Assembly: GCA_958295665.1 (NCBI GenBank)
Contig: OY282559.1
Span: 258,050,245-258,114,244, forward strand
Length of the DNA: 64,000 nt
DNA from: Tipula vernalis
Lineage: Eukaryota > Arthropoda > Insecta > Diptera > Tipulidae
Direction of reading: 5' to 3'
Shown here: in pieces, positions 1 to 11,139 of the stretch
Layout: every line of letters begins with the position of its first letter
Position numbering within the stretch: position 1 is the stretch's first letter
The notes under the pieces: model-generated
Database searches by the model: none
The model's input: only the letters and a program-made list of their open reading frames with translations
What the model was told of the DNA's origin: nothing
Position numbers and translations under genes: made by a program

Positions 1-145
1 AATTCAACGATTCAGTGATTTCTTATTATATAAATTAATAAAATAAAAGAATATTGACTTTGACACATACAAAAATATAAAATCAAAAAAAAAATCAAAT
101 TATCACCAGAATTAAACTTTCTTGTGCTTTTTTTTTCCATTCCAG

Positions 146-246
146 ATTTACAATATATAAAGTTCATAAAGCATCAAAGAAAAAACGAGAAAAATCGTCT
201 GCAAAGAAAGAACGAAAAGCTACAAAAACTTTAGCAATTGTATTAG
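146..246 (+). CDS. Dop2R: Dopamine D2-like receptor, internal exon (end of intracellular loop 3, start of TM6)
   Basis: This is a 101-bp exon bounded by a pyrimidine-rich tract plus CAG at 143-145 and a GT donor at 247-248. The reading frame starts at 147 (base 146 completes a codon from an upstream exon) and gives 33 codons plus one base. The peptide is lysine/arginine rich (KKKREKSSAKKERKATKT) and ends in LAIVLG, the juxtamembrane part of the third cytoplasmic loop entering TM6 of D2-type amine receptors. The frame joins the exon at 18236 in phase: the last G here plus GT there makes the glycine of LAIVLG-VFLICW. From family knowledge, this loop end contacts Gi/o proteins in dopamine D2-like receptors at the plasma membrane of neurons. 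Upstream exons lie outside the window. The ortholog call rests on the two exons together. Confidence 0.88.
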
Positions 247-2029
247 GTAATATACCGTAACAAAAAAAAAAAATTGAAAATTTATGTTTTAAAAATTTAA
301 TTAAATATTTAAAGTTTTTTCTCTGCGTCTTCGTCTTCTTCCTCATCCTCACTGGTTGTTTGTGTTCATTGTGTTCAGTACACATTTTCTATTTTAAAAT
401 ATCTTACATAAATAAAAAAATAGCTATTCACACAAATAACCAACAAAAAAAAAAAAAAAAATTCAATTAACCATAAAAAAAATTATTAATTATATTCCAT
501 TTTTAAATTAAAAAACAAAAGTTGTCATAAGATACTGTTACAAGTTATATTATTGACGTTCATAATTTACGGGGAATGGTGGAATAAAATTTTTCGTCTG
601 ACTTTTATTTTTTTGACGTTTTTTTTTTTTTGAAGAGATGAAGACCCGCTTAATTTTCTGGTTTAGGAATTTTTTAAATGGGGCGTCATCTAAATGTTCA
701 ATTAAGGGTTTAAATTTATTTCTGCTTCTTCCTCACGCATGTCATTTCCGTAACATATTTTCTTGGCGTTTTTTTAATAGAAACCTAACTGGTAATATTC
801 TTTAGTCTTCAGTGTATATGGTAAGGTTCCTATTATAAAGAAAATATTCCGCAAGGAGTTGGTAAAGGGCCGACAACCGATTCTATCGACAACCACCGAT
901 GATTTTCAATTTCCTTTTTAATATTTTTGATATTAAAATCATAATTAATTAGTTATATTACTTTAGTCTGTGTTTCTTTCATTTTGGGTGAAAATGAAAT
1001 ATTCAACAAGTTGGTTCAGTATAAACCAACCACATTTATTTTTCTGTGGAAGAAAGCATTCTTTCCGTACAATTTCATTTTATTTTTTATTTTTTTGTGG
1101 GTTTTTTGTGCCGTTCATGTGTTTTGCGTAGTTTTTGTAAATAATGGTTTGATGCTGGTTTCTTCATTTATGGTTACTGCGTGTCTTTTCCTTTACTTTT
1201 AACTCATTATTTTTATTATTAGAAAGAGATCGGTCCCCTCTTCGCTACACATCATCGATTACTTTATAATTTGTTAATTTATAGTCAGTGGCGGCTGCTC
1301 CTTGAATTCAATGCTTGCATTTCATACATAAAGAAATTCGGATTTTTCAATACAACAAAAAACTACAAATCAAAATTGTTTTTTGTTTGTTTCTCCTACA
1401 ACTTTTTGAACGAACCATAACAGCAGCCTCTCATCTTTTTGTCCTAGACAACAAACGTCGACAACAAACACATGCCCAATTGTATATTCGCTGTTTAAAT
1501 TGAGAAAAAAATCAATTTGAAATGTGCATGTAAGCGAGAATATTATATTAGAGGAAACTATGTTAGTTCGATTTCTTCGACCTAAACCTTGTTTTAGCAA
1601 TCTTTAGACTATAGAAGCTCTCTTTTGTGATTGTAATTTTGGTTTAATATTCAATTTTAATACTCAAATCAACCAAAAATCCAACAACAAATTTACTTTT
1701 ATGTGCAAGTTTGGTGTTTTGGGAAGTCTAGGGTCGATCAAATTGATAATTGTAAATAAAATGCATTTTCCAAAAGAGACTGAAAAAATATATTGAAACA
1801 CGATTATTCATATAACCAATTTCGAGTATAGCCGAAAAACGAATTAACTTAGAATCCTACAGTAATCTTGAAAAATCTCGAAATACTTCGTACCAGAAAT
1901 GCGGAAATGAACAATACATTTACCCAAATTCCTCAAAATCTCGAATTTTTAAAATCTCAATGCTATGCTTAATTCAACACCAAGCTAAACTCGAGTGATT
2001 TCGAAAATTTCCAATAATCTAATTCTCTA
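247..2029. other. Intron sequence without recognisable gene
   Basis: This stretch is AT-rich with several T-runs and short chance reading frames. I recognise no protein motif, RNA gene or repeat structure in it. The closest thing to a feature is a low-complexity, T-rich segment around 1080-1200. Confidence 0.6.
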
Positions 2030-2327
2030 TCAAACAATTTCTACCACATGATAGTCAAACCAAGACTCTCTCAGGTTGAGCACCTCTTCTGCATACGCCA
2101 GCTGCTTCAAACTACAAGAAACAACGGAGCTCGAATTCCTTGTGCAAGTGTTCAATGACCCGAAAAATTGCTTCCTGGTCCTCCCTCCATTGCAATTAAA
2201 CCGTCGTCGACGTAGATCGCAAGTATCACCATTCCATTCTTCCCATTGCACGTGAAAACACATGAATCCACATGAATGGATGACGTAAATTTTTATTTCA
2301 ATAGCGCGACGCTTATTTCAATCCGTA
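2030..2327 (-). pseudogene. Copia reverse transcriptase relic, YVDD region
   Basis: Downstream of the BEL insertion the minus strand reads GLK-stop-ASRY, then CVFTCNGKNGMVILAIYVDDG, which contains the YVDD catalytic motif (around 2205-2215). Next comes a shifted frame with HLHKEFELRC. After that, near 2030-2110, a second LKQ-like segment (SLKQLAYAEEVLN) appears, which in an intact element belongs upstream of CVF. The order suggests a local duplication or rearrangement. Several stops are present. Confidence 0.68.
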
Positions 2328-2713
2328 TGTTGACTATTGAACTGTTTTATTATTTATAAATTATTTTGTTATTCTTGTTTATCCAATTTTGAGGCCTGTC
2401 GGTTTTATGCAGTCACAAATATGATTGTTTCATATATATTTTCGGTTGCTTTTTCCAGACATGGGCAAATTAATCACCCTGTATGATATTATTTAAAATT
2501 CTCTCCCAATAATTATATTGCTCAATTTCGCGTACCGATATAATTAATTTACATTGCACAATTCACAGTCAGTCATAATAAGTTGTCCGAATCGATCGAC
2601 CATAAAATAAAATAAATACTTGGTGATTAGTTTTTATATAAAGAAAACTGTGTTTTAATTTTACTACCGGAACTCTACCACTTCATGGTTTGGCGTTTTA
2701 TCCTTAAAAAACA
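2328..2713 (+). repeat. 5' LTR of the BEL/Pao element
   Basis: The 386-bp repeat starts TGTTGACTATTG and ends in CA before TTTGGTAGTAG, where a primer-binding site would lie. Against the 3' copy I see point changes near the start and around 2430-2460, and a 2-bp length difference near 2405. Confidence 0.88.
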
Positions 2714-3228
2714 TTTGGTAGTAGAGCGTAGTTGTTTTAATAGTTTCGTGGAGTTCTTTTGTAACAAGTGTTAAAGTTTTCTTTATTTGATTCGGGCGAG
2801 AAAGTAGTTTTAGTACATGTGCGCTGCTGTTACGTTTTATTGCATTACATATCGGTGAAACATATTATATTGTTCGTTCATCGCTATTCATCAGCTGATT
2901 CACAGTCATTTTCAACTGGAAGAATATTTTTCTTAAATTTGCTTCTGTGATTCAGAACTTTTTATTTTTTGCGGTGTTAACAATATACGTATAAGTTCTC
3001 AAAGTGTCCGAATAAGTACACCGGTGAATTGTGATTTGTGTGGTCAATTCACTGAAATTTTGAATACGATCTAAACACTCGAGTACATTCTAGAGAGTAA
3101 CCGTTTTCAACAGTATCCCGTAATTGTTTAGCAATTAAATTTTCGAACACGTTTTTTTGTGGTTGAAGGACACCATCAATTAGCGGGCATTACTGGACAG
3201 TTGTTATTGAGCGTTAGAATTATCAGAA

Positions 3229-4205
3229 ATGGCAGACAAGGCTAAAGTAAAACGAACTACTGAGCGAAAGAGATTACTCAAGCTACAAGATTTATGTGTG
3301 AATATCATCGATAATATAGCGATTTGGGTACCAGCTCACGGAAAATCGGCAACCATTTCCAAACTTAAGGTTCAATTAGATCAACTTGAATCGCATTACA
3401 CGAGGTTTCTAAATAACGAGGAGCTAATAACGGAACAGGTTGAGTCAGATGATGACGACTTCACTTCGAAATATTCTAGTTTTGAGGAAAAGTACATTGA
3501 GACAAAGGCCGAACTTTTAACATTGATTGATGAAAAGGCGGTCGCTCCTAAACCAATCCAAGACATGAACACTTCTCAAAATCAATCGATTATAGTTTCT
3601 ACGAAGAATGTTAAGCTTCCCAAACTAGAGCCACCAAAGTTCAGCGGATCATACAGCGATTGGACAGATTTTAAGAACGAGTTCACAACAATGATTATAA
3701 AGGAGACTGATTTAAACGATGTTGATCGTTTCAGATTTTTGAAATCATGTTTGGTGAGTCGTACAACACGAATCTTATCAAGGATGGAAGCATCACAAGA
3801 GAATTTTCAAAGTGCGTGGAAGGCTCTTTGTGTTCGATATGAAAATAATTGTGAATAAAGAATCTTCAGAGTGTGGATAAAGAATCTTCAGAGTGTGTTC
3901 GGGAAATGGTCGATCAAGTAAGTGCACATTACCGTGCATTAAAATCAATGGGATCCATGCAAGAAGTGGCTGAAAATTTCTTGATTTGTCTGATGTTAAA
4001 GAAATTGGATGCTAACAATGTGGAGAGATGGGAAGAGTCCACTTATAAGGAGGTCCCGACATGGGATGGTTTTTGTTCATTCTTAGAGAAACGTGCCACA
4101 ACTTTAGAGAAGATTGAGTATAACAAAAAACAATTTAGTAAGCCAAAAGCATCCGCTTGTCTGTCTGAAAACAAAACATTCTTACCGTTTTTGCAAGGTT
4201 TTTAA
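3229..4205 (+). pseudogene. BEL/Pao gag, broken
   Basis: The frame opens with MADKAKVKRTTERKRLLKLQ and contains the BEL/Pao gag signature KLPKLEPPKFSGSYSDWTDF (about residues 127-146), which initiates the capsid-like DUF1759 region. The 209-residue frame stops at 3856-3858 because a 22-bp tandem duplication (3855-3897) was introduced. The frame continues as VREMVDQVSAHYRALKSMGS from about 3899 to 4205. The expected zinc-knuckle region is degraded. A ribonucleoprotein role is the family function; this copy cannot make it intact. Confidence 0.8.
3855..3897 (+). repeat. 22-bp tandem duplication in BEL gag
   Basis: ATAAAGAATCTTCAGAGTGTG occurs twice (3855-3875, 3877-3897) with a 22-bp period. 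It is out of phase and causes the stop that ends the gag frame. Confidence 0.9.
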
Positions 4206-7200
4206 ATGCGATAAATACCAAAAGGGACATCACACATTGATTCATTTTGAGCAACCTGTTACTCAACCTCCATTGCCTTCCGGAGTGAAACACAAAGCAC
4301 TGTTAACTTCAGAATCATTTGTTGATGAGCCAGCGTTTCTTGCTACAGCCTTAGTAAATGTATTTGATCTGAATGGATCGATTATTCCTGGCCGTGCTCT
4401 GTTAGATAGTGGTGCCACCACAAATTTCATATCTGATCGATTTGTGCAAACGTTAAATGTGAAGAAGCGAAAATGATACATTACTGTAGGTGGAATTGGC
4501 ACAACGGCTACAATATCAAAGGCTTTGTGTTATATCACGCTAACTCCTCATTTCGATGTATCAATAAAATTCAACATTGCTGCAGTGATACTTCCAAAAA
4601 TATCGAGCGCTCATCCAGCTCATCCAATATCATTATCGAACATTAACATCCTCTCTGAAGTCACATTTTTGGCTAATCCTCAAATTTTTAAGCCTCAGAA
4701 GATTGACTTGTTGTTGGGTGCTGGCTTATTTTGGCATCTTCTGTTACCTGGTCAAATTCGTTTGGGCGGAAATTTACCGACGATGCAGCAGACCAAGCTG
4801 GGATGGGTCATTGGTGGTCTCATGATGTCGAATAATGGCCATAATTTAACGGCATTGACTAGTAACGAAAAATGTTGGTCAACCGAACCTGATGAAAGTT
4901 TAGTTGAACTTGTTCGGCGATTTTGGGAAGTAGATACTTTCCCCATTGGCAACGCCACGGAGTTGAGCTCTAAAGATCAGGAGTGCGAAGATCATTATGC
5001 GCTTCATACTCGAAATGCCGATGGATCATACTCGTACGTCGTCCGCTTACATCATTATTAGGAGAATCATACCAAATCGCAATTCGACGTTTTTGAGCTT
5101 AGAAAAAAGATTGGAGAAGCAGCCTGAAATGAAGAAAATGTATTCATCCTTTGTCAACGAATATCAGCAACTGAACCATTTGGAAGTCGTTCATGAGTTT
5201 AACCCGTCAACCCCGCATTGTTTCTTACCTCATCATTGTGTAATGAAATTATCGAGCTCTACCACGAAATTGCGAGTGGTCTTCGACGCATCTTGTAAGA
5301 CGTCTTCTGGCGTTTCATTGAACGATATTTTTCATACTGGGCCAAAACTGCAAGATGACTTGTTCATTATTTTGTTGAGGTTCAGACTGTTCGAGTTTGT
5401 CGTGACTGGTGACATTCAGAAAATGTACCGCCAAATTGCAGTGGATGTGCCGGATAGTAACTATCAATTAATTTTGTGACGCAACAAAGAAGATGAGCCA
5501 ATCAAGACACTCCGTCTTCGTACCGTAACCTATGGTACGGCATCTGGGTCATACCTTGCTGTAAAGATGTTGCATCGATTAGCAGCTGACGAGCATATTA
5601 AATACCCAATTGGAGCTCAAATACTTCGACATAATTTTTATGTCGATGATATGAAGATTGGATCGAACTCGATTTCGAAGCTGCGAAAAATGTTACACCA
5701 AACAATCGGTATTTTGAAAAGTGGTGGATTCACGTTGAGCAAATGTTGCACAGACAATAAGACTATCCATTTGACGATCGAGTCGCAGCATCGCGAGAAG
5801 TATCTTAGCATTGAAGATAGGGATGTTGTTAAAACTCTTAGTTTAATTTGGCAACCAGAGGCAAATGTTTTTCGGTTTAATCACCAACCCAAACCATTTT
5901 CAGCAGCAGTTACAAAGCGAGTGGTTTTATCGGAAATGGCAAGCTTATTTGACCCGCTGGGGTTTGTATGTCCGCCTGTCATAACTTTGGCAAAGATTTT
6001 TTACCAGGATCTTTAGAAGCTCAAGATCGAATGGGACCAGCCTCTAGATAATGATCTCACTGCGAAATGGAGCAAATACAGGTCAAGTTTGTCATCATTA
6101 AAGAATTTCTCGATACCTCGTTTTGTCATGGCTAAGGGTGAATGTAAATTTATTGAAGTTCACGCTTTTTCAGATGCTAGCGAAAAGGCATATGGAACAT
6201 GCGTATATTTGCGATGTGGATACCACAATGATATTATCTCGTCCAGGCTGATTTGTGCAAAATCTAAAGTAGCTCCAGCGAAAACCATCAGTATTTCTCG
6301 CCTCGAACTGTTGGCTGCGAAATGATGACCGATTTAGTATCTCGGCTCAAGAGGGAAGTGTTGCTAGAGTTAGAGAATTTTTCTATTGGACTGATTCGCT
6401 AATCACACTCTATTCGATAGAAGAAGAACCGCATAATTGGAACATATTTGTTGCACACCGTGTTTCCAAGATACAGGAGGAGACCAGTTCCGGAGTTTGG
6501 AGGCATGTTCCTGGTAATTTAAACCCCGCCGATTTGATTAGTAGAGGTATGATGTCGGCTGATATTGCAAACTCTGAGTTTTGGTTTTGCGGCCCTAATT
6601 TTCTGAAAGGAGACGAATTATTTTGGTCACCGATTCATAAACCACCTCAGCCGTGTGATGAAATTCTTGAGAAGCGTACTGTTAAGTTTACTTTCTCCAC
6701 AAAAGTTGTCGAGGATGTAACGAGTACCATGCACTACTCGCAGAATTTTAGAGGCACTATTCGTGCGTTCGCATACGTAATGCGATTTATTCGAAACTGC
6801 CATTCGAAGCGGATCAATAAAGAAACGCAATAGTCGTTATTGAATTTGACCCCAATGAAGTTGTACACGAAAGTGGAGAGACCCACAATTGCTGAAGAGA
6901 ACGAAGCCGAATTGCCATTCATTCGGAATATACAAAAATCGTCGTTTGCTCAAGACTACCAACTGCTGAAGGCTGCTGTGGCTAAGAATAGTCGACTGAA
7001 ATGTTTGGCACCTTTTCTTGATGAGTATGGATTGATAAGAGTGGGTGGACGACTAAAAAAGCCAAACTTCCTTATAATTCCAAACACCAAATCCTTCTCC
7101 CCAGAAATCATGAAATTACCAAGCTATTAATACGATTTTTTCATCTTCATAGGATATTTCACGCAGGACCGCACATCGCACTAACCACAATTCGAGCAAA

Positions 7201-8200
7201 GTATTGACCCATCAATGGACTGGCTGAAATCAGAAGTATTATTAACTAGTGCACTGTATATTTTCGAATGCGACCTAAATTCATATCACAAGTTATGGGA
7301 AATTTGCCCGAGGATAGACTCGATTACATGAACATTCGACCATTTGCTGTTAGTGGTATTGATTTTGTTAGGCCTTTAAGCATGCGTCATATTAGATGCA
7401 AGGCTCTGAAAAAAGTATACGTAGCTCTTTTTATTTGTTTTGTGACAAAAGCGGTTCATTTGGAGCTGGTGATTGATTTGTCCACAGAGGCATTCATCCG
7501 ATCCTTGAAGAGATTTATCGCCGATCGAGGCATGGTAAAGAAAATATTTTCCGATAATGCAACCAATTTCAAGGGCACGGCCAACCAACTGGATGAAGTC
7601 CAACAGATGATCATTAACAATAAAGACGCAATTTGGAAGGCATGTGATCAATTGTTCGTCGAATGATCATTTATTCCACCTAGAGCCCCAAATTTCGGCG
7701 GACTTTGGGAGGCGTCGATAAAAATCACGAAGCGCCTGCAACGATCATTAATTCTCGTCCAATCATCCCGCCTATCGACTGATCCGAATGACTTGGAACC
7801 TTTGACCCCAGGTCATTTTTTATATGGCGGAGCGCCAATTGCTTTGCCGGAAATGCCGATTGTGGAAGAAAATATTAACCGGGTAAAAATGTTTCAACGA
7901 ATCAATTGAATGGTTCAGCAATTTTGGGCTAGATTTCGCACCGAATACCTAGCAACTTTACATCATCGAACAAAGTGGATGGCAAAAACCGAAAATATTG
8001 AAATTGGTGCTATGGTTTTGGTGAGAGATGACAACTTACCTCCGCTAAAATGGTCCTTGGGACGAGTTATCGCAACTAAGCCAGACAAAGAAGGTGATGT
8101 ACGAATGCTGACGATTCGCACATCGGCCAATACTTTTGATAGATCAATCTCGGGAGTAGCAGTTTTGCCAATTGATAAGGATGGTCAACACAATGGTTGA
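4206..8200 (+). pseudogene. BEL/Pao pol: protease, RT, RNase H, integrase, with many breaks
   Basis: In order: aspartic protease with ALLDSGATTNFIS near 4395-4430; reverse transcriptase with KLRVVFDASCKTSSGVSLND (5269-5328) and NFYVDDMKIGSN (about 5634-5669); RNase H start with HAFSDASEKAYGTCVYL (about 6160-6215) and the WRHVPGNLNPADLIS linker near 6505-6545; integrase with VSGIDFVRPL, AVHLELVIDLSTEAFIRSL and FSDNATNFKG (7350-7580), then PPRAPNFGGLWEASI (7678-7722). Stops or frameshifts occur at least near 4474, 5060, 5478, 6015, 6322, 6830, 7128, 7663 and 7908. The catalytic residues I can see are unchanged, so decay is by nonsense and indels. Confidence 0.85.
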
Positions 8201-8229
8201 ACTGCCACGGACAGTTCAAGGCGGGAGCA

Positions 8230-8622
8230 TGTTGAATATTGAACTGTTTTATTATTTATAAATTATTTTGTTATTCTTGTTTATCCAATTTTGAGGCCTG
8301 TCGGTTTTTTATGCAGTCACAAATATGATTGTTTCAAATATATTTTTGGTTGCTTTTGTCCGGACATGGGCAAATTAATCACCCTGTATGATATTATTTA
8401 AATTATTCTCTCAATAATTATATTGCACAATTTCGCGTACCGGTATAATTAATTTACATTGCACAATACACAGTCAGTCATTCATAATAAGTTGTCCGAA
8501 TCGATCGACCATAAAATAAAATAAATACTTGGTGATTAGTTTTTATATAAAGAAAACTGTGTTTAAATTTTACTACCGGAACTCTACCACTTCATGGTTT
8601 GGTGTTTTATCCTTAACTCACA
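8230..8622 (+). repeat. 3' LTR of the BEL/Pao element
   Basis: This 393-bp copy is preceded by the purine-rich AAGGCGGGAGCA tract (candidate polypurine primer) and followed by the CCGTA target duplication. It differs from the 5' copy at several positions, so insertion is not recent. Confidence 0.88.
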
Positions 8623-8790
8623 CCGTATAAGTTCTTGGATAGCTTGCACACTCGTCCGCTGTCATCGTCATATCCGATCGGTTGACTCATGTAATCGTTC
8701 AGCCCTAAATTTGGAATTGTCGAACTGCTGCAATCTCATTCGTTTCAACGCCTCGAGCGCCGAAATTGCTCGAATCGATATAAGCTTAAG
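8623..8790 (-). pseudogene. Copia reverse transcriptase relic, middle part up to LYG
   Basis: The minus strand reads LKRMRLQQFDNSKF, then LNDYMSQPIGYDDDSG and RVCKLSKNLYG. This is the Copia pattern of LQQFDVKxAFLNG, YMxQPxGF and VCKLxKSLYGLKQ. The text ends at YG where the BEL/Pao element begins, and resumes as GLK-stop-ASRY on the other side at 2327. This junction places the BEL insertion to the base and fixes its target duplication as CCGTA. Confidence 0.82.
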
Positions 8791-9305
8791 GAGAGAGGGA
8801 AAATCCCGAGAGTCAAAATCCCGAGAGTCAAAATCCCGAGGGTACAAAATCTCGAGGATTTCAAAAATTCCCGAGAGTACAAAATCCCGAGGATAAAAAA
8901 TCCTGAGGGTACAAAATCTCGAGGGTACAAGCCTATGAAAATTCCAAAATCTAGTTGTTGCACAATTGGTGCAATTTTCCCTTGATTTAAATATGTATAC
9001 ACACGAAAAATCTAACATCGAAAATAGTGATGGTTACAACGGGATCGTAACGATGATAACCCGCATTCTAAAATCCCGCTTAATTAAAATCGCGCCCAAA
9101 AAAAAATCCCGCTTTTTAAATTCCATTTTTTCTTAATCATGTTTTGAAAACCCCGGTTCCCCAAAAATAAAAATCCTGGTTTTAATTAAAATTTTCCTTC
9201 ACCAGAAGGCGCGTTCCTCGGGATTACGTGATTTTGTACCCTCGGGATTTTGTGCCCTCGGAATTTTATACCGTTGCTATTTTGTACCCTCGAGATTACG
9301 TATGT
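8786..9305. repeat. Foldback-like cluster of a degenerate 16-bp repeat
   Basis: From about 8795 to 8935 the + strand carries seven or more imperfect copies of GAGGGTACAAAATCCC in one direction. From about 9225 to 9300 the reverse complement (GGGATTTTGTACCCTC) occurs three to four times. The 290 bp between them hold scattered AAATCCCG words. The block interrupts the Copia reverse transcriptase, so it arrived as an insertion. I recognise no protein and do not know the family. Confidence 0.6.
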
Positions 9306-9470
9306 ATATGTCTCTAACCCGTAAACTTAACCACAGGGATGAGCGTTTCTGTCCAACGATTCTATACTCCTGCGTAAATCCCCGCACTACCAATCGCGCC
9401 TTGTATCGATCAATGCTACCTTCTAGATTATACTTTAGTTTGTAGACCAAACGATTATCAATCAACTTTT
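9306..9470 (-). pseudogene. Copia reverse transcriptase relic, N-terminal part
   Basis: The minus strand reads RLVYKLKYNLEGSIDRYKA followed by RLVVRGFTQEY, the conserved start of the Copia reverse transcriptase (the KARLVARG-FTQ motif). A frame change follows, and the continuation TETLIPVVKFTG corresponds to the TFSPV motif of the family. The piece stops at the boundary of the repeat cluster 8786-9305 and resumes beyond it. Confidence 0.75.
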
Positions 9471-9649
9471 GATCCTTTGATGTTTAATGAGGGAAACGTA
9501 CTCCTCGTTTATTGCCGGCTCTCACTGCTTGTGATCATCCGATCCAATTGCCTGCTCGTATGTCCTTGATTCTTCGCTAATTGCCAACAAGGGAACGTGT
9601 TCTGCTGATGCAAGATACGTTCGTGTTTTCTTCGGCTTTCTTATCAGTG

Positions 9650-10250
9650 ACAAATGTCCAGTACGACCACTGATTTTTCCAGAAGAAAAAACATGTCACG
9701 AGCTTCTTTCGAATGATTATCGTATCCGACGAATACACTCAACTGCCTTTGGAAACAGCTTTCGTATTTTTTCCTTTGGAATGTGCACAAAAACCTCTGA
9801 CCCGAAAATCCACAAATGATCCATTTTCGCTTTTTTACCGTGCCTCTCACGGTTATCTCTTAGGTCGTTCCCGTTCGATTCAGTACGTGCACTGCCAAAT
9901 TGGCAGCCTCCTAAAAAATATACGCAACGAGAATGTGAAAAATTGTCCTTTAAAAGTAAAATGTACTTTGGCTTGTCTTCACGAAATTTGTAACTTCCAA
10001 GATGATGCTTCCCGTAGATGCATGCTTCGCACGCAACGTCCTCGTCCACGAAATCGATTTCATTATTTCGTAGAAATTTTTCACATGTACGTCTCGGGTA
10101 TTTTTCGAAATTTGTAACTACCCGAATACCCCGGTAGTTTTTTTTTGGTATCGCGAGAAATTCATAAGCACCCTGCAAACTTTCCGTTGTTTATCTCCAA
10201 TAAATATAATATCAGAGCCCTCTAAATCAGCTGTTAGAAAAAATATTTTG
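9650..10250 (-). pseudogene. Copia pol relic: GAG-pre-integrase and integrase
   Basis: The minus-strand frame contains FLRNNEIDFVDEDVACEACI followed by YGKHH, the CxxC part of the Copia pre-integrase zinc finger. Next comes KYILLLKDNFSHSRCVYFL, the start of the integrase core around its first catalytic Asp (D of KDN). After a frame break near 9900 the text RTESNGNDLRDNRE and WIFGSEVFVHIPKEKIRK matches the end of the Copia integrase core and the linker region. The second catalytic Asp region is missing, so part of the core has been deleted. The product would not be functional. Confidence 0.72.
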
Positions 10251-10252
10251 TC

Positions 10253-10640
10253 AAAGCACGTAGAAACGCTAGAAGGTAAAAATATACAACTTATTCTAGA
10301 TTGCCAGACATGGTGGAACACGCTTTACTGCAGTCGAGACAAACCAACATTAGAATGGCCGATCAAAGTTCAACTTTTTCTGACGTAAAACTTGAGGAAA
10401 CAACTGGATATAATGAGCTATAATAGTGTCTTACATCATATAGAACTATAAAACCTAACCATAAAATGGAAGATTTAAACATCGACCAAGGAGAAAAGCG
10501 GATCTAAATTTTGGATAATTTAAACCCTACATCAACGGTTTGTGAACGGGTGTTTTCAGTAGCGGGAAATATAATTACAAAACTTCGAAGTAACTTAGCC
10601 GTTTCTACACTTTCTACACTTAATGGTTTTTTTTATTAGT
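10253..10640 (+). pseudogene. hAT transposase C-terminal relic
   Basis: The + strand reads KHVETLEGKNIQLILDCQTW followed by WNTLYC (10255-10330), the DCxTRWNS-type motif of hAT transposases. After decayed sequence, 10527-10638 reads TVCERVFSVAGNIITKLRSN, then LAVSTL, the hAT C-terminal dimerisation motif (SxERxFSxAG). A 9-bp duplicated word (TCTACACTT) near 10610 and internal stops show decay. The region up to about 11135, which ends GGGTATTTTACGAGCCCTA, may be the element's 3' end with its inverted repeat, but I could not find the matching left end. Confidence 0.7.
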
Positions 10641-11135
10641 GAATATTATAACACTTGAACTAACTTGCCTTGATTGAACGTACATATATTACATACATTC
10701 ACATTTATTAGATTTCGTCTGCAATACAAAATTTAAGGCAAACTCTTTGTTCAATAATTTCGCTCATCGTAAAAATCGCCGTGCACTAATGAGGTCGACT
10801 GACTTAACCAACTGCTATAAACAAACTGGTTGACAGATCGCCCTCAACCTTTGCATCCTAATGACCGACCCTCCTACCAATCTAGGAAAATAAAGAGATT
10901 TAAATCCCTTCAGCGCTGGCATTTTAAATTAACAATTCCCAGTACTTTTTTGACAGAATGTATTTCTTAGATACTTCTATTGTTTGAATTATACACAAAC
11001 TACCTGTGTTCAATAAAAGAACTGTTAAAACATGTTTTGCCTACTTTTTTCGGGTAGGCTGGGTACCCGGTTATTTGGCTAAATAACTGCCCGTTAACCA
11101 GATACTTAATTTTCGGGTATTTTACGAGCCCTAAT
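10641..11135 (+). other. Probable 3' flank of the hAT relic
   Basis: No reading frame is recognisable. The sequence ends at GGGTATTTTACGAGCCC (11112-11128), whose reverse complement begins GGGCTCG, like many hAT termini. Helitron coding sequence begins directly after it, so this is a plausible element boundary. Confidence 0.35.
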
Positions 11136-11139
11136 AGAA

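Larger units (their letters stand above)
2328..8622 (+). mobile_element. BEL/Pao LTR retrotransposon, complete but inactivated
   Basis: Two long terminal repeats (2328-2713 and 8230-8622) begin TGTTGA, end in CA, and are flanked by the direct repeat CCGTA (2323-2327 and 8623-8627). The body encodes gag, then protease, reverse transcriptase, RNase H and integrase in the BEL/Pao order and style (YVDD reverse transcriptase; integrase text AVHLELVIDLSTEAFI). Many stops and frame shifts, plus several LTR differences and indels, mean it is an old, dead copy. Confidence 0.9.
2030..10250 (-). mobile_element. Decayed Ty1/Copia retrotransposon, minus strand, interrupted by BEL/Pao and a repeat cluster
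   Basis: Reading the minus strand from 10250 downwards gives, in Copia order, a pre-integrase zinc region and integrase (10178-9700), the start of reverse transcriptase (9470-9310), more reverse transcriptase (8790-8623), and the YVDD region (2263-2100). Two later insertions separate the reverse transcriptase pieces: 8786-9305 and the BEL/Pao element 2328-8622. The BEL element entered exactly in the codons for the conserved LYGLKQ motif, with a 5-bp duplication. Stops and frameshifts occur in every piece. I saw no LTRs. Confidence 0.75.

Noticed and set aside
984..1202. 72-codon frame rich in F, V and L, possibly a membrane protein
   Set aside because: It is low-complexity T-rich intron sequence with no motif, and it lies on an intron with no sign of splicing.
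8594..8896. 100-codon frame with a KSRE-type repeat
   Set aside because: The repetitive peptide comes from the degenerate 16-bp DNA repeat and is not supported by any family.
8795..8935. Regularly spaced repeats that could suggest a CRISPR array
   Set aside because: The units are degenerate, have almost no spacers, occur on both strands, and the organism is eukaryotic.
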